NCBI GenBank assembly: GCA_024398105.1
Contig: JAKSJP010000007.1
Location: 22,522-86,521, forward strand
Length of the DNA stretch: 64,000 nt
Source of the DNA: Bacteroidales bacterium
Lineage (GTDB): Bacteria; Bacteroidota; Bacteroidia; Bacteroidales; UBA932
Reading direction: 5' to 3'
The notes under the pieces were generated by a model that did no database searches, was not told the DNA's origin, and was given only the letters and a program-made list of their open reading frames with translations. Positions within the stretch are counted from its first letter, which is position 1, and each line of letters begins with the position of its first letter. The translations under genes and the position numbers were made by a program. Below are positions 33,701-41,966 of this stretch, piece after piece.

Positions 33701-35893
33701 TTAATTGCCGAGCATCTCGTCGATGAGCCACTGTGCACCGCCGATCTCCTTCACCAGGAAGAGGAGGTAGCGGATGTCTAGGGTGATGTTGCGGCAGAAC
33801 GATGGGTCGAAGGCGAGGTCAGACATGGTGCCTTCCCATACGCGGTCGAAGTTGAGACCGATCAGTTCGCCGTCGGCATTGATCACAGGACTGCCTGAAT
33901 TTCCACCGGTGGTGTGGTTGGTCGCGAGGAAGCAGACAGGCTGGTTCTTCACCTTCTCGGCAGCTGCGCCGCCCTTGGCGATTCCGTCGGCGTAGATGTC
34001 GCGGAGGGTCTGAGGAATGTTGTAGTCGAATATCTCAGGGTTGTCCTTCTCGATGATGCCCTTGAGGGTCGATACAGGGTTGTACCATACGCCATCCTTA
34101 GGGGAGTAGCCGCCGACGTTGCCATAGGCTACACGGAGGGTGAGGTTCGCGTCAGGGAAGAAATCCTTATGCGGCTCGAACTCCATCTGTCCGTTCATGT
34201 AGTCACGCATGAGAAGAGTGATCTCTCTGTTCAGCTCTGTCCTGCGTGGGTAGATGTCGGTCGTGTACCATTTGTACATATTCGTGTAGAACTGGTATGC
34301 AGGGTCTGCCTTGAAGAACTCGAGGGCCTTGTCCATGGTACCCTCCTTCAAGGTCGTACCCAGACCGGCCGCAACGATAGGCTCGACTGTCCTTACAGCC
34401 TCTTCGCATGAAGCCGGACTGCGGAAGATGGACTTGCTGAAGATCTCCTCTGCCCAGGCCTCGACCGAACCGTATGAAGCGAGCTGCTCAAGATACCATG
34501 CCGGTTTCATGTCCTGCGCCATGTCCTTTTCGAAGACGTTCATCACTGCGATGAAGCTTTCCTTGTCGATAGGGAGGTAATAGTCCTTGAAGAAGCTGCT
34601 CTCGAGAGCCTTGATGTCGTCCAGCAGCTTCATGATCTCGTCAAGAGTCGAGACCTCGCGGCTGGCCATGCTTACCCATCTGTTGGCGAAGCTGGCGATC
34701 TCGGTCGTGTAGGCGGTCTCGCTGTAATAGTCCACAGCAAGGGAATATTTCTCAAGCTCGTCGTACAGGCGGCCGAGCTTGGTGGTTATGCCTTCGTACC
34801 GGGTACCATGGGCCCAGGCCTCGAAACGCTTCTCGTAGTCGGCCTTCTTTGTGACTATGTCGTTGCGTATCAGGCCTTTAGCCTCGCCCTGCCACTTCTT
34901 CCAAGCATTTGAGACAGAGGCGTTCTTCGATGAGTACTGGATACGTACAGCCTGTGAAGCTGACATATATTTCTTCTGGATGTCGAGCCTGCGGGTACGG
35001 AGGTCGATCTTGACCGGGTCTGAGATCTCGGCGGTGTAGGCCACAGCCTTGGAGTGGATATACTCCTGGGTGCTGCCAGGGAAACCGTAGACGAAGGTGA
35101 AGTCGCCTTCCTTGACGCCCTTGGTCGAGATCTTGAGGAAACGCTTAGGCTGATATGGGACGTTGTCCTCGCTGTATGCTACCGGCTCGTTGTTCTTGTC
35201 GGCATAGACACGGAACATCGAGAAGTCTCCGGTATGGCGTGGCCACATCCAGTTGTCGGTGTCGCCTCCGAACTTTCCGATTGAAGATGGCGGTGCTCCT
35301 ACAAGACGGACGTCGCTGAATTCGCGGTATACGAAAAGGTAGTACTGGTTGCCGTAGTACATAGCCTCGACGCTAGCCCTGAGTCCCTTGCCTTCTGCTG
35401 TGGCCTGCTTCATCAGCGCGCTGCTGTTGGCACGTACGAGGGAATCTCTCTGGGCCTCTGTCATTGTCTCCTGACAGCCCTTGAGGATTATGCCTGTGAC
35501 GTCTTCCATCCTGTCAAGGAACTTGACGGTGAGTCCCGGATTAGGGAGTTCCTCGCTGCGTCTCATGGCCCAGAATCCGTCCTTGAGGTAGTCGTGCTCA
35601 ACGCTCGAGTGCTGCTGGATCTGGGAATATCCGCAGTGGTGGTTGGTGAGGAGAAGACCGTCCTTCGAGACGATCTCGCCGGTACAGCCGCTTCCGAAAA
35701 GTACGACTGCGTCCTTGAGCGACGCCTGGTTTACGCTGTAGATGTCCTCGGCGGTGAGCTTGAAGCCCTTTGCCTGCATGTCGGCGATTCTCTGGCTGAT
35801 GAGTGATGGAAGCCACATTCCGTCGTCAGCGAAAGATGCTGTGCTGACAAGGAGGAATGCCGCGATGGATGGGAGTATGTGTCTGATTTTCAT
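33701..35893 (-). CDS. S46 family dipeptidyl-peptidase (DPP7/DPP11 type)
   Basis: A secreted 730-residue serine exopeptidase with a signal peptide (cleavage near STASFA). The chymotrypsin-like triad is visible as His in TNHHCGY, Asp in GGDTDNWMWPRHTGDF and Ser in TGGNSGSPV, close to the C-terminus as is normal for S46. The large helical domain between them covers the active site. Family members release dipeptides from oligopeptides in the periplasm of asaccharolytic and gut Bacteroidota. This fits with the amino acid fermentation genes to the right. DPP7 and DPP11 specificity cannot be assigned by eye. It is a single gene, divergent from the DUF819 gene. Confidence 0.93.
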   Translation of the reverse strand: MKIRHILPSIAAFLLVSTASFADDGMWLPSLISQRIADMQAKGFKLTAEDIYSVNQASLKDAVVLFGSGCTGEIVSKDGLLLTNHHCGYSQIQQHSSVEHDYLKDGFWAMRRSEELPNPGLTVKFLDRMEDVTGIILKGCQETMTEAQRDSLVRANSSALMKQATAEGKGLRASVEAMYYGNQYYLFVYREFSDVRLVGAPPSSIGKFGGDTDNWMWPRHTGDFSMFRVYADKNNEPVAYSEDNVPYQPKRFLKISTKGVKEGDFTFVYGFPGSTQEYIHSKAVAYTAEISDPVKIDLRTRRLDIQKKYMSASQAVRIQYSSKNASVSNAWKKWQGEAKGLIRNDIVTKKADYEKRFEAWAHGTRYEGITTKLGRLYDELEKYSLAVDYYSETAYTTEIASFANRWVSMASREVSTLDEIMKLLDDIKALESSFFKDYYLPIDKESFIAVMNVFEKDMAQDMKPAWYLEQLASYGSVEAWAEEIFSKSIFRSPASCEEAVRTVEPIVAAGLGTTLKEGTMDKALEFFKADPAYQFYTNMYKWYTTDIYPRRTELNREITLLMRDYMNGQMEFEPHKDFFPDANLTLRVAYGNVGGYSPKDGVWYNPVSTLKGIIEKDNPEIFDYNIPQTLRDIYADGIAKGGAAAEKVKNQPVCFLATNHTTGGNSGSPVINADGELIGLNFDRVWEGTMSDLAFDPSFCRNITLDIRYLLFLVKEIGGAQWLIDEMLGN

Positions 35894-35913
35894 AATCGTG
35901 AATATTGCGCTTG

Positions 35914-35959
35914 CAAATTTAAGAAAAAATGCGTTTCTCCGCTTAAGACGCTATATTTG
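35914..35959. promoter_or_regulatory. Divergent -7 elements between S46 peptidase and DUF819 genes
   Basis: TAAATTTG on the minus strand (35921-35914) lies 20 bp before the S46 start. TATATTTG on the plus strand (35952-35959) lies only 4 bp before the DUF819 ATG, which would give a nearly leaderless mRNA. Clear TTTG boxes at the right distance are lacking for both. Confidence 0.4.
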
Positions 35960-35963
35960 TAAC

Positions 35964-37091
35964 ATGACTTTCGCAGATATATTGACAGTTGTCCTCGCTC
36001 TCGGTTCGCCTGTGCTCGTGGGCAAGGCGTGCAGACGATGGAAGTGGCTGGATTCAATAGGCCCTATCATGCTGCTCTATGCTCTGGGTCTGGTGGCCGG
36101 ACTTCTGGGCCTGAAGGCTCAGGCTCAGGAACTTGTGACGACGGTGACCCTCCCGTTGGCGATACCTCTCATCCTGATGGGCAACAGCCTCAAGGGCCAG
36201 CTCAAGGGCGCCAAGGATACCGTCCTTGCCTTCTTCAGCTGCCTGACCGCTGCGATCCTGGCCGTCGTCATCTCTTATCTGGTCTTCCGTCCGTCGAGCG
36301 AAGTCGTCGGAATGGTCGCCGGCTGCGCGACCGGAGGTACCATGAACATGGCATCTGTAAAGATGGCCCTGGGCGTCGACGAATCGCTGTTCGTCCTCCT
36401 GAATACCTACGACATGGCCGTCTCGTTCGTCTATATGATGTTCCTGCTCGTCTTCGGCATACGCCTCGCCCGCAGGTTCCTCCCTGTCAAGGACCATGGT
36501 ACCGGCTCGGCCGCCAGTGCCTCTGATGGGACGGACGACGCGTCTTTGGCTGGCTCGAGTGCCCGTAAGGCGACAGTCAGGGACTATGCCGTCCTGCTCG
36601 GGATCGCCGCCCTCTGCTGCGGCGCAGGCTACTCGGCGACACTGCTCTTCGACCCGAATTCGATGATGCTGGTATTCATCCTGGTCCTGACTGCGCTGGG
36701 AATCGGACTGTCGTTCGTCAGGAAGATCAGCTCGAAGCCTGGCTCGTACGATATGGGCATGTATCTGATCTACGCGTTCAGCTTCACTGTCGCGTCCATG
36801 GCGGACTTCCGCAATATGTCGATAGGGGAGAACGGGCGCATGCTAGCGTTCTTCGCCGGCGTCGTGTTCGGCTCTCTGCTGCTGCACATGCTTTTCTCCA
36901 AGATACTGAAGATCGATGCAGACACCGCGGTCATCGCGTCGAACGCATTTGTGAATGCTCCGCCTTCCGTGCCTGTCATCTCTTCTGCGATGAAGAATCC
37001 AAAGGCCCTGACTTCAGGCCTTACAATCGGTATCGTCGGCTATGCCATCGGAACTTACCTTGGCATATTCCTCTCAGGTATCTGTGGCTGA
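35964..37091 (+). CDS. DUF819 family membrane protein
   Basis: The 375-residue protein is almost entirely membrane helices (about ten) and matches the DUF819 (YjcL-like) family by its glycine-rich helix breaks: ATGGTMNMASVKMALGVDE and, near the end, NAFVNAPPSVPVIS. Two inverted halves are suggested, as in transporters of related fold. Substrate and function are unknown. The ATG at 35964 follows a -7 element closely; a longer frame from 35742 has no family character. A hydrophilic loop at residues 176-208 contains the KDHGTGS repeat followed by Ala/Ser/Asp-rich sequence. It ends 2 bp from the convergent M64 gene. Confidence 0.82.
   Translation: MTFADILTVVLALGSPVLVGKACRRWKWLDSIGPIMLLYALGLVAGLLGLKAQAQELVTTVTLPLAIPLILMGNSLKGQLKGAKDTVLAFFSCLTAAILAVVISYLVFRPSSEVVGMVAGCATGGTMNMASVKMALGVDESLFVLLNTYDMAVSFVYMMFLLVFGIRLARRFLPVKDHGTGSAASASDGTDDASLAGSSARKATVRDYAVLLGIAALCCGAGYSATLLFDPNSMMLVFILVLTALGIGLSFVRKISSKPGSYDMGMYLIYAFSFTVASMADFRNMSIGENGRMLAFFAGVVFGSLLLHMLFSKILKIDADTAVIASNAFVNAPPSVPVISSAMKNPKALTSGLTIGIVGYAIGTYLGIFLSGICG
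36489..36530 (+). repeat. KDHGTGS coding repeat, copy 2 (in the DUF819 protein)
   Basis: The 17-bp core is identical to copy 1. The following codons give SAASASD against SAAGSSD in copy 1, and most nucleotide differences are synonymous. It occupies the loop between two membrane helices. Confidence 0.7.
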
Positions 37092-37093
37092 GA

Positions 37094-38434
37094 CTACTCC
37101 TGCACGGTGTTCCAGTCGATGTAGCGCTGGATGGCCCTCTTGCAGACAGGACAGAACTCAGGATACTCATTGATCTTCATGCGGCACTCAGGGACAGGGC
37201 GGTAGACACCCTCGCTGAGATATCCGGCACCTTCGTATAGACCGACCTCGAACTTGATGTTGCTGTAGTCAGGACGTGCGACAGGCTTGCCCTCGGCACG
37301 TGCCTTCTGAGCTTGGGCCCTCTGGACCTCCTGCTGCGCTACCTGCTCAGCCTTTGTCACGATGTTGTCGGTGTCGAGCATGTCCTTCCACTTGGATTCG
37401 AAGTCCACGAGAGTCGTGATGTTAGGCTCCCATGGCTCTATGTCGCTGAAGTAGAACTGCTCGTACTGGTCGTCATAGAAATACTCGTCGGCAAGACCGG
37501 CGAAGCTGTGTCCGAACTCATGTACGATCACCGGCTTGGACTGATAATGCCTTGTCGAGGACATCATGTACTGGCCATAGATTCCGCCACCACCATAGTT
37601 ATCGGTATTTGCGAGAATGATGATATGCTCGTACGGAACAGAGGCGAGGACGTCGTGAAGCTTGAAGATATTCAGGGTGGTAAGATACCTGTCTGAATAG
37701 AATGTGTCGTAGTGCGAACCGAGGGCTGTGTTCCTCCAGTCTCCCTTGTTCGGGATGCTGACTCCGCTTTCCTGTGAAGGGGCTGCGACAGCGACGAAGT
37801 TGAGCCTGTCCTTCATTGACTTGAAAGGCTCATGTCCGATGATCTGCTCCATTGCCATCTGTGCCTCGGAGTAGAAAAGGTCGGCCTCCTGGGCGGTGTA
37901 TCCTTCTGCGACGAATGCTATGTCGATGCAGTCCTTGCTGTCTCCGGACCTGAGGATGTACTTGCTTGGGAAATTGCACTTCACGGGCTGGATGAGGATG
38001 TCCTCAGGATCCATCTCATGGGTGTATGTGGCGACGATCTCCTTGCGGTCGTTGTAGAGATCGACGGTCACACGTGCCTTTGACGAAGGCATAGGGACGA
38101 GAAGCACGACCTCGAATGACTTGCGCACCTGGGTAGCCTCCTCAGAGTTCTGCCACTCACGGAAAAGGGTAGAGAATGAATTGATATACAGGAGCTTTCC
38201 GCTCTCGGAGTCGTAGAGCTTTACCTGGCCGTTGCCTTCAAGAAGGAGCTTGTCCATGTTGACATGCCTTCCATACCAGCCTTCGAGGCTCTTCATCTTT
38301 GCCAGCGAGATTTCTGTCTCGTTGTTGGTGCCTGTGAAGATATAGTCGAGGCGGAGAGTCTTAGTAAAGTCCTGGGCCATTGCGGAAACTGCAATGAGAA
38401 GTGCTGCGCATACTGCTGTGATTCTTTTAGTCAT
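37094..38434 (-). CDS. M64 family secreted metallopeptidase (IgA peptidase M64 type)
   Basis: A 446-residue secreted protein with signal peptide (MTKRITAVCAALLIAVSAMA). It has an N-terminal beta-rich domain (about residues 25-150) followed by the M64 zinc peptidase domain. The zinc motif is HEFGHSFAGLADEY (H305, E306, H309, with the later Asp as third ligand). Preceding marks are IDIAFVAEGYT, SGVSIPNKGDW and ILANTDNYGGGGIYG. The founding member cleaves human IgA, but gut Bacteroidota carry many M64 homologues of unknown target, so no IgA activity is claimed. ATG 38434 starts the signal peptide; an upstream extension is not conserved in character. Confidence 0.9.
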   Translation of the reverse strand: MTKRITAVCAALLIAVSAMAQDFTKTLRLDYIFTGTNNETEISLAKMKSLEGWYGRHVNMDKLLLEGNGQVKLYDSESGKLLYINSFSTLFREWQNSEEATQVRKSFEVVLLVPMPSSKARVTVDLYNDRKEIVATYTHEMDPEDILIQPVKCNFPSKYILRSGDSKDCIDIAFVAEGYTAQEADLFYSEAQMAMEQIIGHEPFKSMKDRLNFVAVAAPSQESGVSIPNKGDWRNTALGSHYDTFYSDRYLTTLNIFKLHDVLASVPYEHIIILANTDNYGGGGIYGQYMMSSTRHYQSKPVIVHEFGHSFAGLADEYFYDDQYEQFYFSDIEPWEPNITTLVDFESKWKDMLDTDNIVTKAEQVAQQEVQRAQAQKARAEGKPVARPDYSNIKFEVGLYEGAGYLSEGVYRPVPECRMKINEYPEFCPVCKRAIQRYIDWNTVQE

Positions 38435-38450
38435 ATCCGTTGTCTGTATA

Positions 38451-38481
38451 TTTGGCAAATATACGCATTTCCGTAAATTTG
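38451..38481. promoter_or_regulatory. Overlapping divergent promoters (M64 peptidase and HAD phosphatase)
   Basis: On the plus strand TTTG (38451-38454), a 19-bp spacer and TAAATTTG (38474-38481) match the consensus and drive the HAD gene. On the minus strand TATATTTG (38463-38456) lies inside the plus-strand spacer, 22 bp before the M64 start. Polymerases could not occupy both at once. Confidence 0.65.
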
Positions 38482-38502
38482 CCTGAATAACGACACAAGA
38501 CA

Positions 38503-39630
38503 ATGAAAAGATCATTCATCTATATCGTCCTCGTCGCTCTTATGGCCGTGTCATGTGGTGGGACAGGACTCAAGAAAGGCGACTGGAAACGCAGGAACTA
38601 CAAGGCTCTCAATACGTTGATAAAGGACCATGGTACCGGTTCGAAGGCCTATGACCCGAAAGAAAGGCCTTATGCAGTGTTCGACTTCGACAATACGACC
38701 GTCGTCGGAGACATATCCATGTCGATATTCGCCTATCAGATAGAGAATCTCCGCTATGAGCTTGATCCTGAGTCGATCTACGATATCTTCACCGTCGGCG
38801 TACCTAACATCGACTGCGCTCTCGAGGGACTCGAAGCCGTGTCGGTAAGAATGCTTGCCACAGATCTTCAGAACGACTATGACTGGCTATGGCGCAACTA
38901 TATACGTAATGGTTCAATGTCCCTCGAGGAAGTGCATAGGAGCGAGGAATTCCTTGATTTCAGGGCGAAGATGTGGGCTCTCTCCGCATCGGTCGACAAT
39001 ACTTTCGGCTATGAGGCCGGATGCCTCTGGATACTCAAGTCGTTCGGAGGAATGTCTGTCGCTCAGTTCCAGGAACTTGCACGCGAGGCTACCGCGGCAG
39101 AGATGAAGAGGAAGAAGCATACGGTCGAGACATGGACTTCTCCTGACCTTGGAGAGGCCGGAACCGTCAGTGTGGAAGTGCCTAGGGGACTCGGCATACG
39201 CAAGGAGATGGTGAATCTCTACCGGAGCCTTCAGAAGAACGGATTCGACGTCTATATCTGCTCGGCATCGGCGGAAGCATTGGTAGAGGCGGTCGCATGC
39301 AACGCTGCCATGGACCTTGACCTTGACCCGACCCAGGTGTACGGCCTTCGTACTGGAGGCGGCGACAGGATGAGCACCAGCCCTTCGTATGCAGCGGCAT
39401 ATCCTCATACCTTCTATGAAGGAAAGAGCGAACTGATACGGAACCTGCTCATGCCTGACCATGGTGGCAAGGCTCCGCTGCTCGTGGCTGGAGACAGCAA
39501 CGGGGATTACAATATGCTGACCGATTTCGACGGCATGAAGATAGGACTCATCATCGATCAGCCGCGCACAGGCGGCATCCAGGATCTCAAGAAGGACAGG
39601 TCGGGGCGCTATTTCGTACAGAAATGGTAG
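38503..39630 (+). CDS. HAD-superfamily phosphatase, lipoprotein
   Basis: A 375-residue lipoprotein (lipobox LMAVSC) of the haloacid dehalogenase superfamily, phosphoserine-phosphatase-like. Motif I is DFDNTT (nucleophile D61, D63), motif II is probably ICSASAE and motif IV is GDSNGDYNML. It should hydrolyse a phosphomonoester outside the cytoplasm, substrate unknown. Residues 41-47 are KDHGTGS, the third copy of a repeat also present in the hydrolase and DUF819 genes; here it sits just before motif I. It has its own consensus promoter and is followed by the iorA promoter. Confidence 0.85.
   Translation: MKRSFIYIVLVALMAVSCGGTGLKKGDWKRRNYKALNTLIKDHGTGSKAYDPKERPYAVFDFDNTTVVGDISMSIFAYQIENLRYELDPESIYDIFTVGVPNIDCALEGLEAVSVRMLATDLQNDYDWLWRNYIRNGSMSLEEVHRSEEFLDFRAKMWALSASVDNTFGYEAGCLWILKSFGGMSVAQFQELAREATAAEMKRKKHTVETWTSPDLGEAGTVSVEVPRGLGIRKEMVNLYRSLQKNGFDVYICSASAEALVEAVACNAAMDLDLDPTQVYGLRTGGGDRMSTSPSYAAAYPHTFYEGKSELIRNLLMPDHGGKAPLLVAGDSNGDYNMLTDFDGMKIGLIIDQPRTGGIQDLKKDRSGRYFVQKW
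38623..38643 (+). repeat. KDHGTGS coding repeat, copy 3 (in the HAD phosphatase)
   Basis: The same 17-bp core encodes KDHGTG, followed by a Ser codon. The similarity to copies 1 and 2 stops after Ser, where KAYDPKE follows. It lies in a linker between the N-terminal helix and the catalytic core. Confidence 0.65.
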
Positions 39631-39655
39631 GGTGATTCCATTTAGGCTGAGCTTG

Positions 39656-39687
39656 TTTGTTTTTCTCCAATTGATTGTATATATTTG
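39656..39687 (+). promoter_or_regulatory. Promoter of the ior-paaK-aminotransferase-thioesterase operon
   Basis: TTTG (39656-39659), a 20-bp spacer and TATATTTG (39680-39687), 37 bp before the iorA start. This is the only consensus promoter in front of the five closely spaced genes. Confidence 0.75.
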
Positions 39688-39724
39688 TTTATACATAAAA
39701 ACGAACAACCACTCATTCCTTAAT

Positions 39725-41350
39725 ATGGCAAAGAAACTTCTTCTGGGCGATGAGGCCATAGCCCTTGGCGCAATCCGTGCCGGGCTTAGCGGCGTCTATG
39801 CCTATCCGGGTACACCTAGTACCGAAATAACCGAATACATCCAGAACAGCAAAGAGGCTAAGGAAGCCGGAATCCGCAGCCGTTGGTGCACAAACGAGAA
39901 GACAGCCATGGAGGCTGCCCTCGGTATGAGCTACTGCGGAAAGAGGGCACTTGTCTGCATGAAGCATGTCGGCATGAACGTATGTGCCGATGCTTTTGTC
40001 AACAGTGCCATCACAGGTGCGAACGGAGGCCTTGTCGTCCTCGCCGCCGACGATCCTTCGATGCACTCAAGCCAGAACGAGCAGGACAGCCGTTTCTATG
40101 CGAAGTTCGCGATGGTTCCGACCTTCGAGCCTAGCAACCAGCAGGAGGCATTCGAGATGGTAAAGTCGGCTTTCGAGCTCAGCGAGCAGCTCAAGGAACC
40201 TGTGGTCCTCAGGGTTGTGACAAGGCTTGCACATAGCCGTGCCGCTGTCGAGGATGCTCCGGGCATCGCCCAGAACAGCCTTGATCCCGCTACGGAGAAC
40301 GCACATTGGGTGCTTCTTCCAGGCAATGCCCGCAGGAACTATCTCGATCTCATCTCCAAGCAGTCAGCGATGGCTGAAGCTGCCGGGAACAGCCCGTATA
40401 ATTGTGTCACCGAGATAGGAGAGGGTGGAAAGAAAGTCGGTGTCATCGCCTGCGGCATCGCATACAACTATGTACGCGAAGTCCTTGACAACAATGCTCT
40501 TTCTGACAGCTATAAGATATTGAAGGTCTCGCAGTATCCTCTTCCTGAGGCCAAGGTACGTGAACTTGCGGCGACATGTGACGAGATCCTTGTCGTCGAG
40601 GACGGCCAGCCTGTAGTCGAGGAAGATGTATTGAAGTACCTCGACACTGCATATCCTGTGAAAGGACGTCTCACTGGCGACCTTCCAAGGACGGGAGAAC
40701 TCAATCCGGACAACGTCGGAGCCGCATTCGGTTTCTGCAACGCCCCTGCCTATGACAAGGCGAAGAACCTTGCCGGACGTCCTCCTCAGCTCTGCCAGGG
40801 CTGCGGCCACCGCGACGTCTATGCAGCCCTCGGAGAGGTCATCAAGGAATACGAAAATCCAAGAGTGTTCGGAGACATCGGCTGCTACACGCTCGGAGCT
40901 CTTCCTCCGTTCAAGGCTCTCGCCAGCTGTGTGGACATGGGTGCCAGCATAACAATGGCAAAGGGTGCTGCCGACGCAGGCCTGTGGCCATCACTGGCTG
41001 TCATAGGCGACTCTACGTTCACACATAGCGGCATGACAGGTCTTCTTGATGCCGTCAATGACGGAAGCAACATCACCGTCATCATCTCAGACAACCTCAC
41101 TACCGGTATGACAGGTGGCCAGGACTCTGCCGGAACAAGCAAGTATGAGGCTATCTGTACAGGTCTCGGAGTCGATCCTGCCCATGTCAGGGTAGTGGTC
41201 CCACTCCCTAAGAACATGCCTGAGATCACCCAGATAATCAGGGACGAGATCGCGTACGACGGAGTCAGTGTCATCATCCCTCGCCGCGAGTGCATCCAGG
41301 TCGCAGCGCGCCATGCCCGCGAACGCAAGGCAGCAGCTGACAAGCAGTAG
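39725..41350 (+). CDS. iorA: Indolepyruvate:ferredoxin oxidoreductase, alpha subunit
   Basis: The alpha subunit of the enzyme that oxidatively decarboxylates aryl pyruvates to aryl-acetyl-CoA, passing electrons to ferredoxin. The 541-residue protein has the pyrimidine-binding domain first (LLGDEAIALGAIRAGLSGVYAYPGTPSTEI) and the TPP-binding domain near the end (CQGCGHRDVY, GDIGCYTLGALPPF, GDSTFTHSGMTGL, then NLTTGMTGGQD). The C-terminal pair of 4Fe-4S clusters seen in archaeal and many bacterial IorA proteins is absent; the protein stops about where that module would begin. Start ATG 39725 follows from the conserved N-terminus. It leads the aromatic amino acid operon. Confidence 0.93.
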   Translation: MAKKLLLGDEAIALGAIRAGLSGVYAYPGTPSTEITEYIQNSKEAKEAGIRSRWCTNEKTAMEAALGMSYCGKRALVCMKHVGMNVCADAFVNSAITGANGGLVVLAADDPSMHSSQNEQDSRFYAKFAMVPTFEPSNQQEAFEMVKSAFELSEQLKEPVVLRVVTRLAHSRAAVEDAPGIAQNSLDPATENAHWVLLPGNARRNYLDLISKQSAMAEAAGNSPYNCVTEIGEGGKKVGVIACGIAYNYVREVLDNNALSDSYKILKVSQYPLPEAKVRELAATCDEILVVEDGQPVVEEDVLKYLDTAYPVKGRLTGDLPRTGELNPDNVGAAFGFCNAPAYDKAKNLAGRPPQLCQGCGHRDVYAALGEVIKEYENPRVFGDIGCYTLGALPPFKALASCVDMGASITMAKGAADAGLWPSLAVIGDSTFTHSGMTGLLDAVNDGSNITVIISDNLTTGMTGGQDSAGTSKYEAICTGLGVDPAHVRVVVPLPKNMPEITQIIRDEIAYDGVSVIIPRRECIQVAARHARERKAAADKQ

Positions 41351-41377
41351 GGCTCAACCTTAACAAGAAGACAGAAA

Positions 41378-41947
41378 ATGAAAAAGGATATAATTCTCTG
41401 CGGTGTGGGAGGACAAGGAATCCTCTCGATCGCGACAATCATAGGCGAAGCGGCTACAGAGGCCGGTATCAATCTCAAGCAGGCCGAGGTCCATGGAATG
41501 AGCCAGCGAGGCGGTGACGTCCAGTCCAACCTCCGTCTCAGCGACCAGCCTATATGGAGTGACCAGATCCCTACAGGAAAGGTGGATGTCATCATCAGCA
41601 TGGAACCTATGGAGGCGCTCCGCTATGTGGGCTACCTTGCTAAGGACGGAGTCATCGTCACCAGCAGCAAGACCTTCGTGAATATTCCGAACTATCCTGT
41701 CGAGCAGGATCTCCGCGAGGAACTTGCGGCGCTTCCAAACGTACAGCTCGACATCGAGGAGATCGCCAAGGACCTCGGTAATCCTAGAGGCGCGAACATG
41801 GTCCTTCTCGGAATGGCGGCTCCGTATATCGGGATACTCTCGGTCGAGCAGCTCCGCAAGGCCGTGTCAGTCGTATTCGCCCGCAAGGGTGAGGCAGTAG
41901 TCGAGGCTAATCTCAAGGCCTTCGACCGTGGCGTAGAATGCAGATAA
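41378..41947 (+). CDS. iorB: Indolepyruvate oxidoreductase, beta subunit
   Basis: The 189-residue gamma-type (POR gamma) subunit that pairs with IorA. It has the family N-terminus DIILCGVGGQGILSIATIIGEAA and the EVHGMSQRGGDVQSNLR motif found in IorB and related 2-oxoacid oxidoreductase subunits. It contributes the CoA-facing part of the catalytic heterodimer. It has no cluster-binding cysteines, as expected. It lies 27 bp after iorA and 19 bp before paaK. Confidence 0.93.
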   Translation: MKKDIILCGVGGQGILSIATIIGEAATEAGINLKQAEVHGMSQRGGDVQSNLRLSDQPIWSDQIPTGKVDVIISMEPMEALRYVGYLAKDGVIVTSSKTFVNIPNYPVEQDLREELAALPNVQLDIEEIAKDLGNPRGANMVLLGMAAPYIGILSVEQLRKAVSVVFARKGEAVVEANLKAFDRGVECR

Positions 41948-41966
41948 TAATCAATACACGAACATA

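Noticed and set aside
38914-39759. 281-codon minus-strand frame across the HAD phosphatase and the iorA promoter
   Set aside because: It runs through the promoter and the catalytic region of the HAD gene and shows no family features.
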